A DNA stretch of 64,000 bases, taken from positions 434,001 through 498,000 of the forward strand of contig CALVBD010000001.1 in NCBI GenBank assembly GCA_944325635.1. The letters are read 5' to 3'. Position 1 is the stretch's first letter, and the number at the start of each line of letters is the position of its first letter. Under the pieces are notes generated by a model. The model had not been told where the DNA came from. It searched no databases and saw nothing but the letters and a program-made list of their open reading frames with translations. Made by a program: the position numbers and the translations under genes. This stretch comes from Candidatus Gastranaerophilales bacterium (GTDB lineage: Bacteria > Cyanobacteriota > Vampirovibrionia > Gastranaerophilales > Gastranaerophilaceae). This document shows, in pieces, positions 16,941 to 26,450 of the stretch.

Positions 16941-17012
16941 TGCCTTTGACGGGATTTGAACCCGTGGCCTCTCCCTTACCAAGGGAGTGCGCTACCCCTG
17001 CGCCACAAAGGC
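16941..17012 (-). tRNA. tRNA-Thr (anticodon GGT)
   Basis: Acceptor GCCTTTG with CAAAGGC, anticodon stem CTCCC/GGGAG with loop TTGGTAA, T-arm with GTTCAAATC. CCA is not encoded. Confidence 0.95.
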
Positions 17013-17030
17013 TTGCTTCAAGGTGACAAA

Positions 17031-17102
17031 AGCCGGCAATAGGAATCGAACCTACAACCTACGGTTTACAAAACCGTTGCTCTACCGTTGAGCTATGCCG
17101 GC
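17031..17102 (-). tRNA. tRNA-Thr (anticodon TGT)
   Basis: Acceptor GCCGGCA with TGCCGGC, anticodon loop TTTGTAA in stem ACGGT/ACCGT, T-arm with GTTCGATTC. CCA is not encoded. It is probably co-transcribed with the next two tRNA genes. Confidence 0.95.
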
Positions 17103-17173
17103 TAACAGAATTTATTGTATTAAGAAAATATTTAAAAGTCAAGACTTTTCTTTTGTTATATAATTTAATTGTT

Positions 17174-17515
17174 ATGATTAACTATATAGCACCAATTATT
17201 CTTTTAACAATTTCAAATATTTTCATGACTTTTGCATGGTACGGACATCTGAAATTCAAAGCTACCCCTATATTAATTGTTATCCTTGTCAGCTGGGGTA
17301 TTGCGTTTTTTGAATACTGCTTTCAGGTTCCGGCAAACAGAATAGGGCATGAAGTTTATAACGCTGCACAGTTAAAAACTATTCAGGAAGTTATAACACT
17401 CGTTGTATTCAGCTTTTTCTCTGTGCTTTACCTGAAAGAACAGTTCAAATGGAATTATCTTGTAGGATTTTTCTTTATTATCCTTGCAGTATTTTTTATA
17501 TTTAAAAAATGGTAA
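17174..17515 (+). CDS. DUF486-family small membrane protein
   Basis: About 113 residues with four hydrophobic segments, like a four-helix small transporter. The DUF486 signature is nearly complete: FAWYGHLKFK, SWGIAFFEYC.QVPANRIG and AQLKTIQEVITL. The function is unknown; the family is related in fold to the drug/metabolite transporters. A TTG start at 17153 is possible, but TATAAT at 17159-17164 lies between it and ATG 17174, so the ATG is preferred, with a very short or absent leader. It ends 2 bases before the convergent rarA stop. Confidence 0.85.
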   Translation: MINYIAPIILLTISNIFMTFAWYGHLKFKATPILIVILVSWGIAFFEYCFQVPANRIGHEVYNAAQLKTIQEVITLVVFSFFSVLYLKEQFKWNYLVGFFFIILAVFFIFKKW

Positions 17516-17517
17516 AT

Positions 17518-18834
17518 TTAATGAGATTTTTTCCAGGCTTTAATTTGCTCGAGTTTTGCTTTGTATTTTGATTCCAACCCCTGTTCCGTCGGTATGTAAT
17601 ATTCTTTTCCCAGTAAAGAATCCGGAAGGCACTGCATATTTGTTAATTTTTCTTCCGAGTCATGCGCATACTGGTAACCTTTGCCGTAGTTTAATTCTTT
17701 CATCAATTTTGTCGGTGCATTCCTTATCACAAGCGGAACGGGTTCTGCAAGTTCTTTTATAGCATCGCGCTTGGCTGTTTCGTACGCTATATATAAGGCA
17801 TTTGATTTCGGGGCAAGCGACATGTAAACAACCGCCTGCGTCAAATGAACAGAGCACTCGGGCATTCCAATAAAGTGACATGCCTGATATGCGGCAACCG
17901 CAATTTCCAGAGCATGCGGATCCGCAAGTCCTACATCTTCGCTCGCAAAACGCGTAACTCTTCTTGCAACATACAGAGGATCTTCTCCTGCTTCCAGCAT
18001 TCTGGCAAGCCAATATACTGCCGCGTCAGGGTCAGAATTTCTCATAGATTTATGCAGAGCTGAGATTATATTGTAGTGTTCTTCCCCGTTTTTATCATAC
18101 AGGAGAGATTTTTTAGAAATGCACTGTTCAAGAGTTTCCTCGGTTACGGTAATTTCACCTTCGTCCCCTACTTCTCCGTTTAAAATAACCATTTCAAGAG
18201 TTGATAGAGCATTTCGGGCATCTCCGTTTGCAAATTTTGCAATTACTTCCAACATCTCATCCGAAATATTTATCTTTTGCTCGCCAAAGCCTCTTTTATC
18301 AGTAATTGCACGCTTTAAAAGAACTACTAAATCCTCGGTTTTTAATCCTTGCAGAACAAAAACTTTACACCTTGAAAGCAAGGCGCCGTTGACTTCAAAG
18401 GATGGATTTTCCGTTGTTGCACCTATCAGAATAATACTTCCTTTTTCTACAAACGGTAAAAATGCATCCTGCTGGGCTTTATTAAACCTGTGGATTTCAT
18501 CAACAAAAACAATTGTTTTTTCACCCATTTTACGTGCTTGCTCAGCCTGAGCCATGACAGTTTTTATCTCCTTAATCCCGCTTGTTACGGCTGAAAAATT
18601 TATAAATGCGGAATTGGTCTTATGGGCAATTATGCTTGCGAGAGTAGTTTTCCCTACACCCGGAGGTCCCCAGAAAATAAGAGAGGTAATTTTATCCTCC
18701 TCAATCAGTCTGCGTAAAATTTTACCTTCCCCTATAAGGTGCTGCTGTCCCACGAATTCTTCCAGATTTCTCGGTCGCAGTCTGGACGCCAGAGGCTGGT
18801 TGTTTTCATTTTCAAAAAGCGATTTCTGCTCCAT
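17518..18834 (-). CDS. rarA: Replication-associated recombination ATPase RarA (MgsA)
   Basis: A 438-residue AAA+ ATPase. RLRPRNLEEFVGQQHL (about 18-33), Walker A GPPGVGKT (56-63), Walker B VDEIHRF (about 111-117) and sensor ATTENPSF are all present, followed by the tetramerisation domain (ALHKSMRNSDPDAAVYWLARML). RarA acts at stalled replication forks and interacts with SSB. QKSLF at residues 3-7 resembles a beta-clamp-binding motif, an unusual place for it. It starts one base after the stop of the MmcQ-like gene, so the two are an operon. Confidence 0.95.
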   Translation of the reverse strand: MEQKSLFENENNQPLASRLRPRNLEEFVGQQHLIGEGKILRRLIEEDKITSLIFWGPPGVGKTTLASIIAHKTNSAFINFSAVTSGIKEIKTVMAQAEQARKMGEKTIVFVDEIHRFNKAQQDAFLPFVEKGSIILIGATTENPSFEVNGALLSRCKVFVLQGLKTEDLVVLLKRAITDKRGFGEQKINISDEMLEVIAKFANGDARNALSTLEMVILNGEVGDEGEITVTEETLEQCISKKSLLYDKNGEEHYNIISALHKSMRNSDPDAAVYWLARMLEAGEDPLYVARRVTRFASEDVGLADPHALEIAVAAYQACHFIGMPECSVHLTQAVVYMSLAPKSNALYIAYETAKRDAIKELAEPVPLVIRNAPTKLMKELNYGKGYQYAHDSEEKLTNMQCLPDSLLGKEYYIPTEQGLESKYKAKLEQIKAWKKSH

Positions 18835-18835
18835 T

Positions 18836-19531
18836 TTATCCCTTTTTATTTTTTTTCTTACCTGCCGAAAAGTTGTAGCTTTTTTCTATCAACTCCATTA
18901 TTGTAGCGTCTTTTAAAGTTTCGTCAAGTACCACAGTAATCCAGCTTTTTTTATTCATGTGGTATGCCGGATAAAACCCGTTTTCTTTTTGCAATTCTAA
19001 AACTTCTTCAGGCGAAAGTTTTATATTTAAACATTCAATTTCCCCGCGGCGGTTTTTATCAAGTTTTGACCTGTCAATTTGCATGATAATCCCATACCAT
19101 TTCTGACTTTTTTGATTTCTAAAAACTCCGCAGTAAGGAAGTTTTTCCCACAAAAATTCAGGGATATCCGAATATTTTTCTTTTATCAAATCTGCAATTC
19201 GGTTTGACTGCGGATAAATAAAATAAGTTTCATTACAACAATGCGCGGCGATTAAATTCAGAGAGTTTTCATAGGCTTCTCTAACCTCACCCACGAAAGT
19301 CCCCGCAGCGGTTTCAACAAGATGCAGAGTGTATAAATCTCCTGTTGCGCAATCCGTAAGCTTAGTTTCAATATTATTTAATCCGCTAACAGTAACCGTC
19401 AGTTCAAACTGATTATCAAGAAGGAAGATTCTGTAGACAAACTTACCTCCTTTTTGTTTGAAGCCGAAATTCAACATTTTATCTTTATTAAAGACTTTGT
19501 TTTTAAATATTTTATTAATAAAAGAGTCCAT
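18836..19531 (-). CDS. MmcQ/YjbR-like protein
   Basis: A 231-residue soluble protein. The C-terminal half matches the MmcQ/YjbR fold (KLPYCGVFRNQKSQKWYGIIMQID about 129-152, then KLSPEEVLELQKENGFYPAYHMNKKSWITVVLDE, described to about 205), with the W-x-x-V/I and helix pattern of this DNA-binding-like family. The N-terminal 115 residues form an extra domain found only in longer members. The function is unknown. It is the first gene of an operon with rarA. A TATAGA box lies seven bases upstream of the ATG, so it may be leaderless. Confidence 0.75.
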   Translation of the reverse strand: MDSFINKIFKNKVFNKDKMLNFGFKQKGGKFVYRIFLLDNQFELTVTVSGLNNIETKLTDCATGDLYTLHLVETAAGTFVGEVREAYENSLNLIAAHCCNETYFIYPQSNRIADLIKEKYSDIPEFLWEKLPYCGVFRNQKSQKWYGIIMQIDRSKLDKNRRGEIECLNIKLSPEEVLELQKENGFYPAYHMNKKSWITVVLDETLKDATIMELIEKSYNFSAGKKKNKKG

Positions 19532-19545
19532 AATTTAATCTATAA

Positions 19546-19618
<73 letters not shown>

Positions 19619-19738
19619 GTTCCTCTTTATCTTAATACAAAATCTTTTATTGTTCAATATTATATTACGGAATTAACCCTGATGTTTAATGAAAATTTTT
19701 ATAAACTCTCTTAAAATCGCTTTATCAGGAGGTAAATC

Positions 19739-20317
19739 ATGCCTAAATTCACTATATTAGCACTTATGCTTTTATTAATAGTTTCAATTTTTGCTTTTAA
19801 TCAAATCGCTAAAGCCGAAGAAATTCATTTTAATAACGATGTTTTTACTCTTAAACAAAGTTCTATGTCTGCTATTAATAAAGGTTATGAAAATGAATAT
19901 TTCTTGAAAAATGAAAACGCTGATAACTGGACTAAAATGATAGGGATTTATTACTATCCGGAAGTTTCAAATCCTATCAAATTTGCCGATAAGGAATGTA
20001 AAAATATTGAAGGTAATGACATAAATGTTTTACTAAAATATATTGAAAATAAAAAAGCTGATAAAGCGGCTCTGAGTTATCTTCAAAACGGTTCCGTAAA
20101 CGGCAGGAATTTCTTTGAATACAATATTTTTAAATACGAGGAACATCCTGAAAAAGGCATGATGGCTTTACGCTATGCAATAAGATATTTCTTTAATAAC
20201 AACGATGAAATAACAACACTTGCACAAAAAGTCAAAGCCGAAAATGATGAATATTTGACAAAAATCATAGAATCGCCTATCCCGCCGATTGTAGAAAAAG
20301 ATATAAATCAACAATAG
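19739..20317 (+). CDS. Secreted protein of unknown function
   Basis: A 192-residue protein with a clear signal peptide (MPKFTILALMLLLIVSIFAFNQIAKA, cleavage about residue 26). The mature part is soluble, lysine- and asparagine-rich and has no domain I recognise. AGGAGG lies six bases before the ATG, so it is a well-expressed real gene. It is followed by a terminator and flanked by two tRNA-Gly genes on the other strand. The bacterial origin looks native by codon use. Confidence 0.7.
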   Translation: MPKFTILALMLLLIVSIFAFNQIAKAEEIHFNNDVFTLKQSSMSAINKGYENEYFLKNENADNWTKMIGIYYYPEVSNPIKFADKECKNIEGNDINVLLKYIENKKADKAALSYLQNGSVNGRNFFEYNIFKYEEHPEKGMMALRYAIRYFFNNNDEITTLAQKVKAENDEYLTKIIESPIPPIVEKDINQQ

Positions 20318-20363
20318 TAATAAACAGATTTTTGTCAGTTATATGCAAAAACTTATAATAAAT

Positions 20364-20392
20364 AAAAGACCCGCCTTATGGTGAGTCTTTTT
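20364..20392. terminator. Bidirectional terminator
   Basis: AAAAGACCCGCC and GGTGAGTCTTTT around TTAT with one mismatch. It ends the secreted-protein gene on the plus strand and follows the tRNA-Gly tail copy on the minus strand. Confidence 0.7.
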
Positions 20393-20399
20393 ATTTAGA

Positions 20400-20588
20400 G
20401 GGAGACGAGGCTGTCTTGACCTGCTCGCGTTAAACGGGTCTACGGACTTTCTTTTCACAAGCTTCGCTTGCTTCAAAGAAAGCGCCTTCACCCTCTGCTC
20501 GCAGGTCGCTCGAACTAAAATGAGTTCTCGCCTATGCCATCCTTAAAAATTAAAAAGGATTGGAAAAATCCAATCCTTTTTAATTAGC
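20400..20588 (-). repeat. tRNA-Gly-associated 189-bp unit (possible mini integrative element)
   Basis: GGGAGACGAGGCT at 20400-20412 is an exact copy of the tRNA-Gly(GCC) 3' end at 20589-20601, again 189 bases away. The core at 20445-20482 matches the tRNA-Tyr-associated unit at 35 of 38 positions. GACCTGC (20418) and GCAGGTC (20501) are inverted repeats, and a GAACT/AGTTC hairpin lies at 20512-20527. The unit also includes a terminator next to the tRNA. Confidence 0.55.
20553..20583 (-). terminator. Terminator of tRNA-Gly(GCC)
   Basis: AAAAGGATTGG and CCAATCCTTTT around a short A-rich loop, with T residues on the minus strand. Confidence 0.8.
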
Positions 20589-20657
20589 GGGAGACGAGGC
20601 TCGAACTCGCGACATCCTCCTTGGCAAGGAGGCATTCTACCACTGAATTACCCCCGC
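20586..20657 (-). tRNA. tRNA-Gly (anticodon GCC)
   Basis: Acceptor GCGGGGG with CTCCCGC, anticodon loop TTGCCAA in stem CCTCC/GGAGG, T-arm with GTTCGAGCC. CCA is not encoded. The gene directly follows the 3' end of dnaE on the same strand. Confidence 0.95.
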
Positions 20658-20712
20658 TTATTCGCGTTACTTTTTTATTATACATGCACAATTTTTTTTT
20701 GCAAGCATTTTT

Positions 20713-23700
20713 TTATGCTATCTGTAATTTTTCTTCTGGTGCGTCCATTGATTTTATATCTACGACAACTCTGTCATTGAAGGCCTTATGCAATCGGTTT
20801 ACCAGGTCGTTTGAAGAATTTACCCAGAACATGGATGCCGCAAGAATCTTTGACATGCCATAATCATCTTTAACTTTCAGCATGACAGGATCTGCGCCCT
20901 GATACTCACAAAGAACATTCTTTAACAGCACCAGTTCTTCAAATTTGAAATCATCCAACAGTTCAACCGTAAATATATTTGAATTATCAACTGTTTTGAC
21001 GTTATCTATCAGGATTACAGGGGCCTCATCATCTCCTCTTTTAGAAACTTTTCCAGAGATAATTACCCGCTGCTCTGGTTCAAGCAATGTACCATATTCC
21101 TGAATTTTACCGTTAAAGGCTATCAAATCTATTTTTCCTGACAAATCTTCTACGGTCACGAATCTGATAAATTTCGACGGATCTTTTTTCGTCGGAATTT
21201 GACGTGTTGCTGTAATCAGACCGCAAATTGTGACGAGTTTATCATTCGGAAGCGTCATGACCTCCGATACCTTATGCGTCATTAAAAACGGCAGTTTATC
21301 TCTTATTGTCGCAAGCGGATGGCTGGTTACATAAAATCCTAAAAATTCTTTTTCAAAATTCTGAATTTGACGCTGGTCATATTCTTCATCAGATCCTGCA
21401 AGCTGAAATTTCGCATCATCAACAACAGAAGCATCACCCAGTAAATCAAAAAGACTGCCCTGACCTGATTCTTTTGCCTTTGCTTCCTTTGAGGCGGTAG
21501 ACGTTATGTAATCTATATTTTCCCAGAGCTGCTTCCGGCTCTTTTCTATACCTGCAAAGGCGCCGGCTTTTATAAGACCTTCCAGAGTTTTTTTATTTGA
21601 GCATTTTACATCAACTCTTTTTATATAATCGTATATTGATTTAAAAGGTCCGTTTGCTTCGCGTTCTTTTATAATTTCTTCAATAACGCCTTCACCGACC
21701 TGCTTAATTGACGCAAGGCCGAAGCGGATGTTTCCTTCGTCAGGCGTAAAGGTTGACATTGAGTGGTTAATATCAGGCGGAAGAACTTTTATCCCTTTTT
21801 TCTGGGCTTCTTCTATATAAAGCTGAGTCTTATCCTGATCTCCTGCTACGCTTGAGAGTAAGGCAGATAAGTATTCAACAGGGAAATGACATTTTAAATA
21901 TGCCGTTTGATATGCAACAAAAGCGTAAGCCGCAGAATGTGACCTGTTGAAACAATATGACGCAAACGCTAATATCTGGTTAAATAAAGCTTCCGCATCT
22001 TTTGCCGTCATACCGTGCTGGGCAGAACGTTCGATGAATTTAGTTTTTTGTTTTTCCATTTCATCGACTTTTTTCTTACCCATCATTCGGCGAACCATAT
22101 CTGCTTGACCGAGAGTATAATCAGCCAGAACCTGAAAGACCTGCATGATTTGTTCCTGATACACAATCGTGCCGTAGGTATCTTTTAATACCGGTTCCAA
22201 AAGCGGGTGAGCGTAACTAATTGCCTGACGGCCATGTTTACGTTCGACGAAATCATCAACCATCCCTGAATCCAGAGGTCCCGGACGGAAGAGTGCAACA
22301 AGAGCGCCTAAATCTTCAAAAACGTCAGGTTTAAGCCTTTTTACAAGGTTTTTCATCCCTTGAGATTCAAGCTGGAAAACACCATCTGTGTCACCGGTCA
22401 TCAACATGTCGTAAACAGGCTTATCATCCAGCGGGATATCATTGATTTTTAATTCAATTCCCTGCTGCTGTTTGATTAAATCTACGGTTTTGTAAATGGT
22501 TGTAAGGTTACGGAGACCCAAAAAGTCCATTTTTAAGAGACTTAATACTTCCGTAACATCGTGAGGCGGATAACCTGTTTGAACAATACCGTCTTTTGAC
22601 GGCTGTACGGGCAGAATATGGTCTAACGGTTCAGGTGCAATAATAACCCCTGCAGCGTGCGTACCGGTGTTATTTTTTATCCCTTCAATCCCGATTGCCA
22701 AATCAACAATCTTTTTAACCCCGACGGTTTTACCCTCCATAGGATCGCCTGCCGGAAGCTGCTCGTCTTTATCATAAAGCATTTTTAATTCGGAACCGTC
22801 AACCTGCATAGCGTCTTTCAGGGTTTTTGCCTTAGGATTTGTTGCCTGAGCAAGTTCTATAGCGGGTTCTATTAAAGATGCAAGCTTGTTGCTTTCAGAA
22901 AAAGGAACCTTCAATATTCGACAGATACCTTTTAATGCAGCTTTTGCCGCATAAGTACCGAACGTAATAATCTGACAAACCTTATCTTCTCCGTACTTTT
23001 TGGTTACATAATCAATAACCTCGCCGCGGCGTTCAATACAAAAGTCGATATCAATATCGGGCATGGTGAAACGTTCAGGGTTCAAAAATCTTTCGAACAA
23101 CAGTTTATGTTTAATAGGGTCAAGATCCGTAATTTCAAGCGCATACGCAACAACAGACCCTGCTGCGGAACCTCTGCCCGGGCCTACCGGAATTCCGTGG
23201 GTTTTAGCATAGTGGATAAAGTCCCATGTGATCAAAAAGTATGCGGCAAATCCCATCTGTTCAATTACACCGATTTCGTAATCCACACGTTCTTTGAGCG
23301 CAGGTGTAATTTCACCGTAACGTTTTTTACAGCCTTCATTTACAAGGTATTCAAGATAAGATTCAATCGTATGACCTGGCGGAACTTTATAATCAGGAAG
23401 CGGACTCTTTCCGAGCTCCAGCATAAGGTGGCATTTTTCTGCGATATCAACTGTATTTTGAATACATTCATCAAATGTTTCGGAATCCATCCACTTAAAT
23501 GAATCTCTCAACTGTTCTGCTGTTTTTACGTAAAATTCATTATTCGCAAAATGGAATCTGTTAGGGTCATCTTTATCACTATTAGTCTGCATACAAAGAA
23601 GAGTATCATGCATATCTGCATCTTCTCTGTTAAGATAGTGGGAGTCATTTGTGATGACCATTTTTATATTTAACTCTTTTGCAAGTTTAATAAGCTCAGG

Positions 23701-24258
23701 ATTTGTACGCTTTTGTTCATCAAGTCCGTGGTCTTGCAGTTCAAGATAATAGTCATCGCCGAATAAATCTTTATAAGCTTGTGCAGTTTTTTTAGCGGCT
23801 TCGTAATCATTTTTCAAAAGGTTCTGAAGAACCTCTCCGCCTAAGCAGGCAGAAAGACAAATTAATCCCTCGTGGTGTTCTTTGAGCAATTCCCAATTTA
23901 TACGAGGATGCACATAACGACCCTTACACCATGCAACTGATACAAGTTTAATCAGGTTTGCATACCCTGCTTTATCTTTAGCAAGAAGAACAAGGTGATA
24001 ACATGGGTTATGCATTTTGTCTTTTTCTTCAATATCACCGTCATGGACATAGAATTCACAGCCGAGAATAGGTTTGACGCCGTTTTCTTTTGCGGTTGTA
24101 TATAACTCCATATCACCGTACATAACGCCATGGTCTGTCAGTGCAACCGCCGGCATTTCATGCTCTTTGGCAAAATTAACTAAATCTTTAATTCTTATAG
24201 CACCGTCCAGAAGGGAATATTCACTGTGGACATGCAATGGTACATAAGGTTTACTCAT
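20713..24258 (-). CDS. dnaE: DNA polymerase III alpha subunit DnaE
   Basis: A 1181-residue replicative polymerase. The N-terminal PHP domain has HVHSEYSLLDG (about 9-19) and TDHG, the catalytic acids are in MPDIDIDF (about 395), and the fingers and thumb follow. QGSLFD near residue 955 is a beta-clamp-binding motif, and the C-terminal OB fold begins with LVTICGLITATR (about 1020). The intact PHP histidines suggest a possible intrinsic proofreading activity, as in DnaE1-type enzymes, but this is inference. An extended -10 (TGGTAACAT) ends seven bases before the ATG, so it looks leaderless. Confidence 0.97.
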   Translation of the reverse strand: MSKPYVPLHVHSEYSLLDGAIRIKDLVNFAKEHEMPAVALTDHGVMYGDMELYTTAKENGVKPILGCEFYVHDGDIEEKDKMHNPCYHLVLLAKDKAGYANLIKLVSVAWCKGRYVHPRINWELLKEHHEGLICLSACLGGEVLQNLLKNDYEAAKKTAQAYKDLFGDDYYLELQDHGLDEQKRTNPELIKLAKELNIKMVITNDSHYLNREDADMHDTLLCMQTNSDKDDPNRFHFANNEFYVKTAEQLRDSFKWMDSETFDECIQNTVDIAEKCHLMLELGKSPLPDYKVPPGHTIESYLEYLVNEGCKKRYGEITPALKERVDYEIGVIEQMGFAAYFLITWDFIHYAKTHGIPVGPGRGSAAGSVVAYALEITDLDPIKHKLLFERFLNPERFTMPDIDIDFCIERRGEVIDYVTKKYGEDKVCQIITFGTYAAKAALKGICRILKVPFSESNKLASLIEPAIELAQATNPKAKTLKDAMQVDGSELKMLYDKDEQLPAGDPMEGKTVGVKKIVDLAIGIEGIKNNTGTHAAGVIIAPEPLDHILPVQPSKDGIVQTGYPPHDVTEVLSLLKMDFLGLRNLTTIYKTVDLIKQQQGIELKINDIPLDDKPVYDMLMTGDTDGVFQLESQGMKNLVKRLKPDVFEDLGALVALFRPGPLDSGMVDDFVERKHGRQAISYAHPLLEPVLKDTYGTIVYQEQIMQVFQVLADYTLGQADMVRRMMGKKKVDEMEKQKTKFIERSAQHGMTAKDAEALFNQILAFASYCFNRSHSAAYAFVAYQTAYLKCHFPVEYLSALLSSVAGDQDKTQLYIEEAQKKGIKVLPPDINHSMSTFTPDEGNIRFGLASIKQVGEGVIEEIIKEREANGPFKSIYDYIKRVDVKCSNKKTLEGLIKAGAFAGIEKSRKQLWENIDYITSTASKEAKAKESGQGSLFDLLGDASVVDDAKFQLAGSDEEYDQRQIQNFEKEFLGFYVTSHPLATIRDKLPFLMTHKVSEVMTLPNDKLVTICGLITATRQIPTKKDPSKFIRFVTVEDLSGKIDLIAFNGKIQEYGTLLEPEQRVIISGKVSKRGDDEAPVILIDNVKTVDNSNIFTVELLDDFKFEELVLLKNVLCEYQGADPVMLKVKDDYGMSKILAASMFWVNSSNDLVNRLHKAFNDRVVVDIKSMDAPEEKLQIA

Positions 24259-24265
24259 ACGTTAC

Positions 24266-24274
24266 ATGTTACCA
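24266..24274 (-). promoter_or_regulatory. Extended -10 of dnaE, leaderless start
   Basis: TGGTAACAT on the minus strand, seven bases before the dnaE ATG. No ribosome site is present. Confidence 0.45.
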
Positions 24275-24311
24275 TGCAAAAAACTTTTATAACCCGCATT
24301 GTTAACTTAAA

Positions 24312-25235
24312 TTAATCCTTATAATTTTCAAGAATTTTATCGATATTTTCAGTCATTCGGTCACGCATGAATTTTGGAGTTAAAATTACACAATTTTCTC
24401 CATATCTCATCAACCTTGACAATAAAACATCAGGATCTTCATTAGAATTTACAACAATAAGATTTCCATCTCTGTCAAACCCGTTTGAATATTCCCATTC
24501 TTTTAATTTATATGAATTAGCCAGGCGACCTTTTAATTTATAAACAACAGACATGCTAATTTCTTTTGCTGAAGAAATAGTAGGAAGCTGCTTTATACTT
24601 TTAATGTTATCTATCGGAATATCAAAGACCTGTCTGCTCAATTGATTAAACACACTGAAACAAACTTTTCTGTTAAGATATTTTATTTCTTTTGGAGAAC
24701 AAATTATAGTAGACTCTATGTCCCCCGAGACAAATAATATCTCAAGTTTTTTCTTTTCTGCACAAAGCCTTTCACATTCAACAATTTGATCCTGAAATTT
24801 TGAAAAGTAAAAGCTTAAATCAAAATGGACTTCTGATTCCAAAGAAGCTGCCACCGATTTTGCATATTCACCATATCGTATTTCAACGGAGTTTATAAAA
24901 GAATATAATGCCTCTTTATTTTTTACAGATGATAAAATTTCAGCTGCGGCTTTTAATATTTGTACGGCTTTTACATCATCTGCAGTTAAATCAATATTAA
25001 AAGGCATATTCAAAAGATGATATTTATTCTTTACTTTTTTTACCTTTATCCCAAATATCTTCAGAGTATTAAGATATTTGTTTAACACGACAGGAAAAAT
25101 CGAATTATTTACATCAGCTTCGTCGGCAAATATATTCATCACAGATGTATAATCAGCTTTATCTTCAATCAAAAGTTTTAGCAGAGAAAAAATCTTTATG
25201 CATGAGTCGTTATATTTTTCACTTAATCTAGCCAT
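24312..25235 (-). CDS. WYL-domain transcriptional regulator (second of a tandem pair)
   Basis: A 307-residue protein with an N-terminal winged-helix-like region (LSEKYNDSCIKIFSLLKLL), a central region where WYL regulators hold the ligand-binding fold (KKLEILFVSG..STIICSPKEIKYLNRKVCFSVF, about 158-195) and a C-terminal WCX-like extension (DPDVLLSRLMRYGENCVILTP, about 270-290). The W-Y-L triplet itself is degenerate. It overlaps the upstream WYL gene by 8 bases. Tandem WYL regulators recall the PafB/PafC pair of Actinobacteria, which responds to DNA damage. Identity as a PafC equivalent is inference. Confidence 0.7.
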   Translation of the reverse strand: MARLSEKYNDSCIKIFSLLKLLIEDKADYTSVMNIFADEADVNNSIFPVVLNKYLNTLKIFGIKVKKVKNKYHLLNMPFNIDLTADDVKAVQILKAAAEILSSVKNKEALYSFINSVEIRYGEYAKSVAASLESEVHFDLSFYFSKFQDQIVECERLCAEKKKLEILFVSGDIESTIICSPKEIKYLNRKVCFSVFNQLSRQVFDIPIDNIKSIKQLPTISSAKEISMSVVYKLKGRLANSYKLKEWEYSNGFDRDGNLIVVNSNEDPDVLLSRLMRYGENCVILTPKFMRDRMTENIDKILENYKD

Positions 25236-26169
25236 TTAAATACCCCTCACGCATTTTCTTTAATGTATTAATAATTTCATTGCGGAAACTATCAGGATAC
25301 AAGACTTTGCAACCGGTACCGAAAGAAAGCACTCTTTGCTTTATAATAAAAGGATTTGAGGTTGTGCTCTCTATCAAAAGCTTTCCGTCCTTTATATCAA
25401 TAAGCTTTTCTTCATCAGTAAGTTTAATCTCATTAGGATTAATATTCAATTCATAGCCAACTGTCAGAGTTTCAATATTACTTATATCTGTCTTAAACAT
25501 ACTAACGCTTACGACAGCTTTTATTCTTGAAATAGGAAAATATCCGTATTGCTTATAGTCTAAACCTGTACCGTATAGATAAAGCTTATTATTATTCAGT
25601 TCAACTTTATCAGTAATAATTTCAATTTCTTTATCACCCGACTTCGGAGAATTATACAAAAAAGTAATCTGATCTTTATTTTTACAATGTCTAATTAATT
25701 GTCCTGCAAGTTCAAGATTAACACCGCTTAGTATCGACATTTTTTCTATTGCAGCAGTAAGATCCGGATTATTAATTAGCAAAGAAATTTTTCGTAAAAA
25801 TTTTTCCAAAATAATCAGTTCATAAAGCTCTATATTTTTAGATACAGCCTTGTATACTTTTACAATACTTTTTATTTGCTCGTCAGAAACTTTTAATTCA
25901 AAAGGGTGAGAGACAAGTTTATATTTGCCGCCGTCAGCTTTACGTGTTCGGATAATTTCACATCCCACCATGCGCAGTGAGGTTAAATATACTCTCAATG
26001 TATCAATTGATACAGGTTCTTTTATAAATTCATGATTTTTAAAATATTCGTTAATTTCATCATAAGAACGCGGAGCTTCAAGCAGTAACGAAAAAACCAC
26101 AAGCGACTTAAAACCGGTAAAGGACATCAGGTTATATGTCACTGTTTTGTTTTTCATAAATTCTTTCAT
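25228..26169 (-). CDS. WYL-domain transcriptional regulator (first of a tandem pair)
   Basis: About 313 residues from ATG at 26169, which has a purine-rich AAAAGGGGAAGG upstream; an in-frame start at 26244 is less likely. The N-terminal DNA-binding part (LMSFTGFKSLVVFSLLLEAPRSYDEINEY, described up to about 40) is followed by the sensing domain (KDQITFLYNSP...ITDKVELNNNKLYLYGTGLDYKQYGYFPISRI) and a WCX-like C-terminus (TTSNPFIIKQRVLSFGTGCKVLYP). It is very probably a heterodimer partner of the overlapping next gene. The ligand and targets are unknown. Confidence 0.7.
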   Translation of the reverse strand: MKEFMKNKTVTYNLMSFTGFKSLVVFSLLLEAPRSYDEINEYFKNHEFIKEPVSIDTLRVYLTSLRMVGCEIIRTRKADGGKYKLVSHPFELKVSDEQIKSIVKVYKAVSKNIELYELIILEKFLRKISLLINNPDLTAAIEKMSILSGVNLELAGQLIRHCKNKDQITFLYNSPKSGDKEIEIITDKVELNNNKLYLYGTGLDYKQYGYFPISRIKAVVSVSMFKTDISNIETLTVGYELNINPNEIKLTDEEKLIDIKDGKLLIESTTSNPFIIKQRVLSFGTGCKVLYPDSFRNEIINTLKKMREGYLNG

Positions 26170-26450
26170 ACTTAATGCCCTTCCCCTTTTATTATTTAAT
26201 TTTATAATAAAACAATTTAAATTACCAGTTTTTAACAAAAGCATGCTATATAAATAACTGCCACAATAGTTTTCGTAGATTTACAAAATTATTAATTTCA
26301 AAAACAATAACAGAATAATGTCAAGCAAAAAAAAGTGAAATCTTTACCTAATTTCATTAAGAAAAGTTCATTAAGATTTAAGAACTTGAATTTTTTCTTA
26401 CTGCCTATAGGGGCATGGTCAATTGTAAAAAATAATTAATTTTTTTTTAC

